A stretch of DNA of 64,000 nucleotides from Rotaria socialis (taxonomy: Eukaryota > Rotifera > Eurotatoria > Philodinida > Philodinidae), in assembly GCA_905331475.1 (NCBI GenBank), contig CAJNYU010004617.1:8036-72035 (forward strand), read 5' to 3'. A program made the translations under genes and the position numbers. Positions 37,753 to 47,448 of the stretch are shown piece by piece (positions within the stretch are counted from its first letter, which is position 1; every line of letters starts with the position of its first letter). The notes beneath the pieces were generated by a model that was not told where the DNA came from, did no database searches, and saw only the letters and a program-made list of their open reading frames with translations.

Positions 37753-38709
37753 TTAAACACGATTTTCATCATAATCAAATTGTTCCTGTTTAAAAGAGTG
37801 AATATTCATTTGACTCGTGTCATCAACATTATCATCATCGTCGTCGTCGTCGTCGTTGTTGGCATCGTCAATGCCATTATAATGATCACTTTCGTTTAAT
37901 GATGATTGTATAACAGCCCAATCTTCAATAATATCAATGTCTGATAGTTGATAGAAAATAGCCAAATTGTCTTTATCCATTGTTTTAACTGAACCATTAA
38001 AATAATTTATCTTTCGTTGTTTTTTATTTTCTTTTGAAGATTCGGGTGAATCGAAACGTTTTTTATTTGGTGAAATTAATTTTTGTTGATTATGTGGAAA
38101 CATTTCTTGTAAAATATTTGAACAAACTTGTGTTTTACTTTTTAATGTTTCAAGTTCATCAATTTTTCTTTGAATATCTTCATTCATTTGATGATATACA
38201 AGAAATTTATCATTTTCTAATGTCTGTTTTAAACTTAATAGTTCAGCTTGATAAGAATTTTCTAATGATTCCAATTCGATATGACGTCGTTGTTTAGCTA
38301 TCTCTAAACGTAGTTCCATATCATCGTAAAGTTTTTTTAATTCCTCTTTATATTCAGGAGCTTCTTCATTCTGTATGGAGAGTAATTTCTGATCAATTAA
38401 TGAAACACTTTCATCATAGAGAATGGTTTTTAATTGTTCAAATTGTTTTTCAACATTCATTATTTCAAACATAATTTCATAACGACGCGAATCAAAATAA
38501 TCAATTGTTAATGTTGATGCATCATTGTTACCAAATGTTTGAAGAATATGTTGAATATCATCGATTGAATCAAGACAATCGTCATCACCATCATCGTCGT
38601 CATCGATGTCATCAAGATCATTTAAATTTGAATATTGAGGATTTATGTAAGGTGATGAACATGTTCCTTGTTGAGGAGAGAGATTTGCTTGATCATCGAT
38701 AGGATTCAT
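37753..38709 (-). CDS. BRMS1/Sds3-like subunit of a Sin3-HDAC corepressor complex
   Basis: Intronless 318-residue protein. An acidic amino-terminal stretch ('DLDDIDDDDDGDDD', about 31-44) precedes the Sds3/BRMS1-type coiled coil. The coiled coil starts 'RYEIMFEIMNVEKQFEQLK', continues with 'EEAPEYKEELKKLYDDMEL', and ends in a long helical segment to about residue 200. The E-K-QF--LK and AP-EY- motifs are typical of BRMS1 and BRMS1L, which tether histone deacetylases through Sin3. The second half has a basic patch ('SSKENKKQRKINYF') and another acidic run near 285-293. A nuclear role is inferred from family. It sits 600 bp upstream of the carboxylase gene on the same strand; a functional link is not implied. 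Confidence 0.8.
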   Translation of the reverse strand: MNPIDDQANLSPQQGTCSSPYINPQYSNLNDLDDIDDDDDGDDDCLDSIDDIQHILQTFGNNDASTLTIDYFDSRRYEIMFEIMNVEKQFEQLKTILYDESVSLIDQKLLSIQNEEAPEYKEELKKLYDDMELRLEIAKQRRHIELESLENSYQAELLSLKQTLENDKFLVYHQMNEDIQRKIDELETLKSKTQVCSNILQEMFPHNQQKLISPNKKRFDSPESSKENKKQRKINYFNGSVKTMDKDNLAIFYQLSDIDIIEDWAVIQSSLNESDHYNGIDDANNDDDDDDDDNVDDTSQMNIHSFKQEQFDYDENRV

Positions 38710-39065
38710 TATTGTTTGATGGAACTTTAAAAAAAATTTCCAATCATTAATGAACGACCGAGTTAATTTTTTTTACGTTTTTGACTACAACAACAGACCA
38801 ATCAATAAGTAGTAGAAAAGAGCGACATCTTTTCTGTTAATATTGAAATATATATATATATATAGGCATGTTTTCTCTTCTGTCCTGCTTTTTGCAGATT
38901 GCAAAAATCTCATATATACCTATTGACTGAAGCAGCATTAATTTGACGTGAAAGTGTATGCGTAAAAGTACCCTTTTTTGTAAGAAGCATAGAAACAAAT
39001 TCAATTGATGACTATATGCCGATGCCAAAATGGCAAAGAAAACGACGGAACAAAAAAAAGAAGCA
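38710..39065. other. Short spacer upstream of the BRMS1-like gene
   Basis: Contains an AT dinucleotide run near 38848-38863. No gene seen. Confidence 0.45.
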
Positions 39066-39137
39066 TTCCGGTGCCGGGGATCGAACCCGGGCCTAGACGG
39101 TGAGAGCGTCCAATCCTAACCACTAGACCACACCGGA
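39066..39137 (-). tRNA. tRNA-Glu (anticodon CTC)
   Basis: A 72-nt cloverleaf on the minus strand. The acceptor stem TCCGGTG/CACCGGA is perfect, the D arm reads TGGTCTAGTGGTTAGGATT, the anticodon arm GGACG-CTCTCAC-CGTCT gives a seven-base loop with CTC at 34-36, and the T arm GCCCGGGTTCGATCCCCGGC is intact with A and B boxes. Discriminator base A. No intron. This is a normal eukaryotic tRNA gene. Confidence 0.95.
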
Positions 39138-40124
39138 AGATATTATTTTGTTCCTAGTTATGCGATAAAAAGCTATGAAAAATATTAACACAGCTGCAGG
39201 AAACTTGTCGAAACCATTGGCAAAGACTTTTGTGTAATTGTTTACGTTTATATCGCGTTTGGCACAAGTATTCAGGATCTAGAGAAAGTGAAATCAATGG
39301 TGTTTACCATTATTTTGTGTCATTTTATGAAATACAACGAAAAAAACAAAGTAAATCATGTTACTTACTGTATTATCAACCATTGTCGCCAAATATTTTT
39401 GTATATCGTTTCAATTTCATACACAAAAATCTACTTCAAGCAGAATAAATTTAGTATAGATAAGTGAAGCGTTTATCACAGTTGCGAACCATGCTCAACA
39501 ATAAAATGACGGAAATCATTTTATCATAGAAGAGAAATATAGAAAATTAGATTAGAGAAATTAGAAATACTATGAATTTGTCAAAATTGATGTGTTATTA
39601 CTTCTCAGTCGATTCAACCAGCAAGATACGAAAAAATAAAGCTCTCTGTGTATTTCATAGGAACTGCTCTAAATTTGCAAAAAAAAAGATGTATTGTAAT
39701 AGTCATTCTCTAAAGTTCAACTTTTAACAAAAACATTAGTAGACATTGTAACGATGATTCATTATTTTTTAATATTGAACTAAATATGAGGAATTCTTTT
39801 TGAATCAAGAGAAAACAACAAATCTCTCATTCTTTAATATTGATGGATAACTTTCATTAATAAATGTTCTTTTCATCTTTGATCACAACAATATATAGAC
39901 TATAGTCAAGATGTAACATGACTTCAATAAACTTGACTGTAATCATTTATTTCCTAATTGCTTGAGTTGGTCTTGCATTATTTGTTTGCAGCTCTGATAT
40001 GTTATTACAATTATTTAAGAGAGAAGATGAATAACGCGACATTCATTCAACCAAAAATATTTTCTTTTTATTAATATTAGAGAAGGTATCATGGATAAAA
40101 TTTTTCTTGGAAATTCATTTACAT
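39138..40124. other. Intergenic DNA, nothing recognised
   Basis: AT-rich with no supportable gene; it includes the 3' flank of the tetraspanin gene that follows on the minus strand. Confidence 0.45.
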
Positions 40125-41040
40125 TTACAAAGCATAATATTCCTCTTTGCGACGAAATAATAAAATAGCAAATACGAAAGCAAATATTTCAATACCAACT
40201 ACAACTATAAGACCAATGATAATATATTTTTTATATGAATTTAACAAATCGACTAAATCATCAAAACATCCTCCTGAATAGGAATTGACACCTGTTATTG
40301 CACATGTACTAGCTTCCGCCATATTTTTTGGTAGTTGACTCCAATTTTTTGTTGTATTTAAAGGACAACAAGTAAAAGGAACGATTAAAATCGTATTTCG
40401 CTTATATGGATTCGTTCTATTCCAATGTAGTGCATCCAAATAATCAGTTTTATTGATGGCACCACAACATTGCAAATTAAATTGAAGAAAATCCCACGAT
40501 ATTGATATTGGATTTGTGGATGTGACGTTATCAATGAGTGTACCAACATAATTGTATACGATTGATTCTTTAAGGTTATTAACAAAGTTTGACTTAAAAC
40601 GATTTTCATAAATAGCAAAATAAATAACAAGCCCTATTTCAGCAAGGATTATTCCACCAATAATTATTGCATAAATAAGATGTAAAAATCGAAAAGTTTT
40701 TATTGCTCCACAACATCCTAAAAAATTAAATTAAACTATTTAATAAATTTAGAAGGAATTTTTTTTTACCTAGAAATCCAATTAATAATATAATACCACC
40801 AATACCAATGAATACAAAAGCCAATATTTCAATAGTAGATAAATTTTGAGAATCAGTTGTTGCCAAATCCGCATTAAATAATGGTCTTAATTGTTGCATT
40901 TTTGTATTTTTAACAAGATAAATCCCAATTACCAGTAATGCTATACCCACAACAATGAATATGATATTGAGAAGAACAATAAGAAATCGAATAAACTTCA
41001 TGGTAAATGACATACTACCATGACCTAGTCCGGATGCCAT
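40125..41040 (-). CDS. Tetraspanin, two exons
   Basis: Four-helix membrane protein that organises membrane microdomains. Exon 1 is 41040-40770 and exon 2 is 40717-40125, joined across a 52-bp intron (FLG|CCG, phase 1). TM1 is 'FIRFLIVLLNIIFIVVGIAL', TM2 lies in 'ILAFVFIGIGGIILLIGFL', TM3 in 'LIYAIIIGGIILAEIGLVIY', and TM4 near the end ('YIIIGLIVVVGIEIFAFVF'). The large extracellular loop holds the diagnostic 'CCG' at 'LQCCGAINK', a second CC in 'FTCCPLN', and two more cysteines, giving at least the usual disulfide set. The start is taken at 'MASGLGHG' (41040); an in-frame upstream start at 41103 would add 21 residues and cannot be excluded. Confidence 0.9.
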
Positions 41041-42384
41041 TCTTTTTAATGAACTTATATCGGTATCAAAATAGATGAGTCTAGAAGAAAAAGAAGGAAT
41101 CAATATGTAGTTATATTCATCTGTTCTGCAGTTGGTTTATGTAATCAGGTTTATATATATTTGTTCATGCGAATGAAGATGTCACAACAAAACGAAAAAA
41201 AAAAACGAAATTTTCTATTTGTTTTTCTATTCAAAATTTTCGCATCGTTGACATCTATTATATTCGAAGTTACTCAGGCATAATGAACAATATGTTGACA
41301 TCGAATATCATTCGTTTTGCATCGATCATTTTTATTTTACTCAATGCTTTTTTTTTCAACCTTTAATATCAGACCAGCAAAAGTATATGTAGATTGAATT
41401 ATTTTCATCAAGAATAACATATGGAATAAATGATATGGTACATTAGACAGTTTCTTTCAAAAGGATAATTAATAGTCCATACGAATTTCATGAAAACATT
41501 ATTTTTCAAAAGAAAAGTCGTTAACATTATTATGCCAGTTGTTACCATTGGTGAAGTGTCAAAAAATAAACTGTAGCAATCCATTGACATAAGGAATATA
41601 CTTAAATACATATGAATAATGCTAATCAATAACCTTGTCTACAATGATTAGTAATTTATTTTGAATAATTTTATTTAGACATGACAATCAAACTTCAGTT
41701 GCATTTATTTTCTCAAATGAAAAAAATCATGGAAATAATATGACTGAAAATATTATTATCATTCTCAGTCACTTTTATTAACAAGATTAATTAAAAAGAG
41801 CCATATTCAAAATTGAGAATACGATATACAAGATTGACACTTTCACCTATTTTGTAAACTTACATTTTTATTAGGTGACGATATTCAAAATTATACGATG
41901 ACAATCAACCATCAGATACGAATATTTGCACATATTCGGATAAATAGAATGCCTATTTTGAATTACAAATAAGCTATTGTTAATTAGTTTGTTGAGATTT
42001 TGGTAGTTAAATATTTGAAGTAAATAAAAATGTGTATTTGGTAAAAACATTTAGCTATTGAATTGTCGAGTTTTATTATTCAATTATTTTTTACAAAGGC
42101 GTTCGTTGTTTTATTGGTTTTTTGATTATGATGATAGTGTTTTTTTATAGATGAAAAACAGTTCTATCAATATTGTTCGATACACACGAAAAGAAAACAT
42201 TTATCTACTTTTCAAGAAGAAAAAAAAATCTGTAAGAGGCTGACTGCTTTACTTTTTAAAAGAATGTGATTAATATATGTAGGATTTAATCCGAAGACAG
42301 AAACGAAGAAGATCAATTTTAAATCTAACATAAAATCACACTTTCAGCCTTTTTTTTGTGCATCAAACAGAGCCGGTTATTACT
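41041..42384. other. Divergent spacer between tetraspanin and small secreted gene
   Basis: AT-rich, no supportable gene. It must hold promoters for the minus-strand tetraspanin on the left and the plus-strand small gene on the right, as these are divergently transcribed. Confidence 0.45.
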
Positions 42385-42816
42385 ATGCACCATAATATCA
42401 GCATAGTTTTATTCATCATGTGTATGCTTATCTCAGACGTTAAATTACAGAAGTGGACAGGTACTTACGCGTGGAATGATGAATGCAAGTCCAATTATTG
42501 TTGCTGTTATGCAGGTACACTAACTGTCGCTGCTTCTGGTTCCAATTTGATCTTTTCATCGGGTACCAGAGGATGCGGATCGTCCACATCTTCAGCTACA
42601 TTTTCAAATCCAAATGCTTATTCATTTTCTACGACTGGACTCAAAGGTTCACCTATTACTTACACACTTAGTTCGGATAGTAATACAATGACTGTTGTAA
42701 ATATTGGGTATAGCGCTTGTGGAGGCAAGGCTCGACGGACTTCAGTTGGAACTCATTTATATCCATCTTTGATGTCATTCTTCATTGTTCTTGCTACCAT
42801 GTGTGTCTTGCTTTAA
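42385..42816 (+). CDS. Small secreted Cys-rich protein, probably GPI-anchored
   Basis: About 143 residues if translation starts at the second Met (42385), which puts a clean signal peptide at the amino end ('ISIVLFIMCMLISDV'); a start at 42358 is possible. The mature part has seven cysteines, four of them in 'CKSNYCCCY', and is rich in Ser/Thr. It ends in a short basic segment followed by a hydrophobic tail ('SLMSFFIVLATMCVLL'), the layout of a GPI-attachment signal. An AATAAA polyadenylation signal lies at 42826-42831, which supports transcription. I do not recognise the family; a surface or extracellular role is inference. Confidence 0.6.
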   Translation: MHHNISIVLFIMCMLISDVKLQKWTGTYAWNDECKSNYCCCYAGTLTVAASGSNLIFSSGTRGCGSSTSSATFSNPNAYSFSTTGLKGSPITYTLSSDSNTMTVVNIGYSACGGKARRTSVGTHLYPSLMSFFIVLATMCVLL

Positions 42817-43425
42817 ATATATTTTAATAAAAATTGTTCAATGATCAAATTTTCACTGATTTATTGCTAGTTACATAGAATTACGAGAGAAAAACACTAT
42901 TGAAAATTTAATTAGTAAATTGATTAAAGTTAAATTTAGTTTGTGTATCAGTTCAAAAATACTTAACAATATCTAAAATTTACTCAGAGATTTTGATAGA
43001 TAGTTATATAACGTAATTATAGTTGATTAGAATCTAAATATAGAAATAGCTTTGACATAAAATTGAAAGATGAACGAACGGAAACACATAATACAAATCG
43101 GTTCAATATTTTTCTTTCATAATAACCATTTTCATATTGTTTTATGCAAGAATTTAATCGAAATGTGACTTTCTGAATTCAATTGATTTTCTAGAGAAAT
43201 TATTCAATACTTTGATTGCTATAAGCGTCATCATCAAAAACACAAAAACAACAATTGCATATATCGATGTCAGATACGATGCTAAAAGGTTTCAGTTTAT
43301 TCGTGTCTCATAGTAATCAAATTGTAGGTTTTTGTCTAATACTCTTAAACATCATGTGCTACTCACTAGAAGGTTATTAAGGTAATTTTATATAAATATA
43401 ATACAACGAAAAACACATACGATTT
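42817..43425. other. Intergenic DNA before the malate synthase pseudogene
   Basis: About 600 bp of AT-rich sequence. No gene seen; a TATATAAATATAA string at about 43390 might be a remnant promoter of the pseudogene. Confidence 0.4.
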
Positions 43426-45659
43426 ATGATGGCAAACGAACGTGTACGAATTGGAAATGTGCAAGTAGCTAAAATTCTTTTTGATTTTGTTAATGAAGAA
43501 GTCCTACCAGATATGAATATTGATTCTGATACATTCTGGTCCGGTGCTGAATTGATAATTGCTGAATTATCACCAGTAAATTTGAAACGTCTGCAAAAAC
43601 GAGATTATCTGCAGACGAAAATTGTTGAATAGCATCGCATGCATGAAGGAAAATGCACAGATATTACTACATATAAAACATTTTTATATGATATTGGCTA
43701 CTTATTACCGCAAACCAATGATGAAAATTTTCAAATTAACACTATAAATGTCGACAATGAAATTTCTGTTCAAGTTGCACCACAACTTGTTGTTCCATTA
43801 GTGGATGCTCGACGGTGTTCACTACATGATGCTTTATATAGTACGGATGCTATCTCAGACTGTGACAGTTGTGAAAGAACAAATGAGAATAATCAAAAAC
43901 GAGGTGAAAAAGTTATTTCTTTTACTCGAAAATTTCTCGATCAATCTATTCCATTGACTAGTAATTTCTCGCATACTGATGCTATACAATATAGTATTGT
44001 AAATGGTGAAGTTAAAGTAAGAAATTTATTTAGACAGATAGGAAATCAAATAATTTCCTGTAAATAGATCACTTTAAAAAATGAAAATTTTTACTCATCG
44101 CCAATCTCGTGATCAATTTGTCGGTTATCAAGGTGATAAAGGTGTACCTCATGCCATTGTTTTTGTACATCATGATCTTCATATTGAAATTCAAATTGAT
44201 CGCAAGAACTGTCGTAATGATATTGCAGGAATAAAAGGCGTTATTATTGAGTCAGCATTAACAACTATCGTTGATTGTGAAGATTCAATTGCAGTAGTTG
44301 ATGTTTATGATAAAATTCAATTAAATAGAAATTGGCTTAGCTTAATGAAAGGTAATTTAGAAGCTCGGTTTATGAAAGGAAACAAGACAATCGTTCGAAA
44401 GTTACATCCAGATCGAATTTATAATTCAAAAAACAGATAATGAGCTACGATTATCTAGTCGATCTCTTCTTTTCGTTCGTCATGTTGGCCATCTATTATT
44501 TACTGATGCTATTTTAAATAATGATAATCAGGAAATTCCTGAAGGTATTCTCGATGCTCTTATCACAACTTTAATTGCTGTACATAATCTGAATGATAGA
44601 ACAAAAGACAATATTAAAAATAGCCATAAGGGTTCAATTTATATTGTAAAACCAAAACAACATGGTCCAGGTCGCTTTTACTTTGCATCTATGTGATAGA
44701 ATTGAAGATCTTCTTAAGTGGCCTCGACATACGCTTAAAGTAGGTATTATGGATGAGGAACGTCGCACTACAGTTAATCGTAGTGTATGTATTCGAGAGT
44801 CAAAAGATCGACTTGTATTTATAGATACAGGATTTCTTGATCGAACTGGTGATGAAATGCATACATCAATGGAAGCAGGTTCTTTAATGCAAAAAACTCA
44901 AATGAAAGACACAAAATGGTTTATGGCTTACGAAAGAAATAATGTAGAAAAAGGATTGAAATGGGGTCTATCAGGAACAGCACAAATTGGGAAAGGAATG
45001 TGGGCTCTGCCAGATATGATGGCAGCAATGATTGAACAGAAAATTTCTCATCTCAAAGCTGGAGCAACTTGTGCATGGGTACCATCATCAACAGCAGCTA
45101 CACTTCACGCTTTACATTATCATCAAGTTGATGTTTTTGCTCGTCAAATTGAATTAATAGCGTCATGTTCATTGTCAAACAATTATTTAGATGATCTATT
45201 AACAATACCAATTCTTAGAACAACTTTAACATCTGAATAAATTCAACGTGAATTTGATTGTAATGCACAAGGTATACTGGGCTATGTTGTTCGTTGAATT
45301 GATTTGGGCATAGGTTGTTCTAAAGTACTGGATATCGATAATATTGGATCGATGGAAGATCGAACCACACTAAGAATTTCTAGTCAACTCATGGCAAATT
45401 GGTTACGACATGAAATCATTACAAAACAACAGGTAATACAAACGTTTCAACGAATAATTCAGGTAGTGGATCAACAAAATGTAGACAATGCAGAATATCG
45501 ATCAGTGGCAATTAACCTTGATCAAATACTGCTTTTCAAGCTGCATTGGAGCTTGTACTCAATGGAGATAAACAACCAAATGGATGTACAGAACTCATTT
45601 TATATCGTCGACGACGAGAATTCAAAACGCGACAACAACAAAACGATATTAGTCAATGA
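43426..45659 (+). pseudogene. glcB-like: Malate synthase G (bacterial type), multiply broken
   Basis: Malate synthase G condenses glyoxylate with acetyl-CoA to malate. The whole enzyme can be followed without introns, from 'RIGNVQVAKILFDFVNEEVLP' residues to the carboxy end, including '[12 protein letters not shown]', '[15 protein letters not shown]', '[15 protein letters not shown]' and '[13 protein letters not shown]'. Lesions: TAG at 43630-43632 and TGA at 45295-45297, both where the family has Trp; TAA at 45238-45240; and frameshifts near 44066, 44430, 44665 and 45520. The reading ends '[14 protein letters not shown]'. The remaining codons still specify conserved residues, so inactivation looks recent. 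The form is single-chain glcB, not the shorter eukaryotic peroxisomal type. It converges on the ureidoglycolate lyase gene 211 bp downstream. Confidence 0.9.
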
Positions 45660-45870
45660 ATTTTCACTTGGCAATTTATTTTTCTTCGGATGACTCATTA
45701 AATTTTTCTCAGACACCAAGTTTATTTCAAATTTTTTTCTAAACCTATCTAATTGTATTGAAGGCAGTAATTTTATTTTGTTACATACTGTTGAGTTTTA
45801 TTTTTATTCGTTTCTATTCTTGAAATGAAAGGAAGTCTTTTGAATTGTTTTCTTTTTGTAAAATATCGGG

Positions 45871-46407
45871 TTATAATTGATAATCCAACGTCATTTGTTC
45901 GTTTTCTTCAAAAAAGTGTTCGTCACAATTATTACCTGAACCTTCACGATCTACAACAAGAAAATCATCATCTTCATTGCCGATAGCTAATACAGGATGA
46001 TGCCAAGTTCCACGACTATAATTTACACCTTGTTTTCCGTTAGTTACAAATGCACGTATACGTTCAAGTTGAGGTTTATCGTTATTGATAGAGTAGTCTG
46101 TTGGTGGAGCAACAACTAATAGAAAGGGTCGACCGAGTAACGGTACAAAAGCTTGGCTACCAAGTGGATGCCGTTCAAGCATACGAATAGTAAACGGCAT
46201 CTTCGTCACTCGGGCTTGGAAAATACTAATAATAGCTCGATCACCATCAGCTGGATTCGCCGTTTCTACTTGACTCAGACAATGATACCGACGAGTAGAT
46301 CCATTGTTTATCATTCTAAAAGGACGTTGATCTGTTTCAATAACATCACCAAATGGAGTAAATGCTTCTTGCGTTAATGGTTCGATATGTAATTTTTGCA
46401 AAGCCAT
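45871..46407 (-). CDS. allA-like: Ureidoglycolate lyase (AllA type), intact, single exon
   Basis: Splits ureidoglycolate, an allantoin breakdown product, into glyoxylate and urea. The 178-residue frame matches the whole AllA family length: 'EPLTQEAFTPFGDVIET' at the start, 'MINNGSTRRYH', then 'ERHPLGSQAFVPL', 'FVTNGKQGVNYSRGTWHHP' and the acidic 'DREGSGNNCDE' near the end. The WHHP and NNCDE motifs agree with the metal-binding cupin-like core. The sequence is closer in pattern to enterobacterial AllA than I would expect of an animal protein, and it has no intron, which suggests horizontal origin. It is the source of glyoxylate, the substrate of the neighbouring (broken) malate synthase. No disruption seen. 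Confidence 0.9.
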   Translation of the reverse strand: MALQKLHIEPLTQEAFTPFGDVIETDQRPFRMINNGSTRRYHCLSQVETANPADGDRAIISIFQARVTKMPFTIRMLERHPLGSQAFVPLLGRPFLLVVAPPTDYSINNDKPQLERIRAFVTNGKQGVNYSRGTWHHPVLAIGNEDDDFLVVDREGSGNNCDEHFFEENEQMTLDYQL

Positions 46408-47061
46408 ATATTTAATATTGCTTTATGTAAATAGAGTAAATTATTTAAGTTATACGAACGACAATGATAATAGATAAGACACAGGCAGAGAGAGAGAGGC
46501 TTTTGCATTTTACTCACTTCGAACAGAACGAAAAAGAGCGAGAGGACAAGTTGAAAATCTAATCTACTACTTGCTTTCTTACTTATGTTGATTTTTCAAT
46601 TGAATATTTATGAAGTACACTTTTATTGATGATAAATCTAGCAAAAATACTTATATTGTATTGAAATTGTTTCTATCATATTTTAAATAGATGACACCGA
46701 TATTGTCTTACTTGATTTTATGCAGATCATGTAAATTAAAATCAATCTACATATATGAAGATATAATATAAAATACTAGTGCATCTAGAGATGCCGCTAT
46801 TTATCGACTGATTGGATATACTACAATTGCACCTATGTTTAATTTCGTCGATAAATAAAGTTCTTATATTACAAAAAGAAATGGATGATTTGATTTTCTT
46901 TTTTTTTTCTATTTTTCACGAGAACTCCATGCTTACAGTATTCAACAGCTAAATATTCTTTTTCTTTGGAATATTTTATGTCAATCTCTGCGATACTTGA
47001 TGTAAACTAAATTTCATCTATTTCGTTAGCCTGTCATATTCTTTTATACGGCACGAGTCAA
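46408..47061. other. 5' flank of the ureidoglycolate lyase gene
   Basis: AT-rich with a short GA run at 46483-46497. No gene recognised. Confidence 0.4.
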
Positions 47062-47335
47062 AGGTGTGGGTGTGTGAGTTTTGTTCATTCCCTCATACTC
47101 TTATTCATACTCAAACCCACATCCCAGACATCCAGATAGTCACCCCCACAACCCCCACTCGCACATCCAAACCTACATCCAACCCGATACTTCTAGATCT
47201 CTAAAAACCATGCTTAAACTCTCTACAGACCATCCTGAAGCCCTCTGAACATTCCATCAGGGTACCTATTGAATTTTCAGTGGTTGATGGGCGTGCGGGT
47301 GTGTGCGTGTGTGCGTGTTCATTTTTTAATTCTAA
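47062..47335. repeat. TGTGGG-like and CCCACA-rich tract
   Basis: GGTGTGGGTGTGTGAGTTTT at about 47063 is followed by a C/A-rich run (ACCCACATCCC, CACCCCCACAACCCCCACTC) and, at 47280-47325, by GGGCGTGCGGGTGTGTGCGT. Opposed G-rich and C-rich sides can fold. It is of the same kind as the tracts at 11235, 21834 and 22963, and is followed directly by another copy of the 5670/9840 repeat. Confidence 0.6.
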
Positions 47336-47344
47336 TTAATAATT

Positions 47345-47448
47345 AGCGTTTAATGCCTGTAATGTGGGAGGGGGAGCCGCAAAATTCTGCCCCTTAAACT
47401 TAAACTCACTATTTTCTTCAAAAATATACGTGAGTTCCACAAAACATC
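47345..47448 (-). repeat. Third, truncated copy of the TTTTGTGGAACTCAC repeat
   Basis: Read on the minus strand it starts TTTTGTGGAACTCACGTATA, passes the splice-donor-like GTGAGTTTAAGTTTAA, and reaches the CCCCTCCC tract and an ATTACAGGC end. It lacks the 32-bp minisatellite. Divergence from the two inverted arms is clearly higher than between the arms. Confidence 0.75.

Noticed and set aside
39230-39448. Plus-strand 72-codon frame next to tRNA-Glu
   Set aside because: No motif or conserved feature; probably chance.
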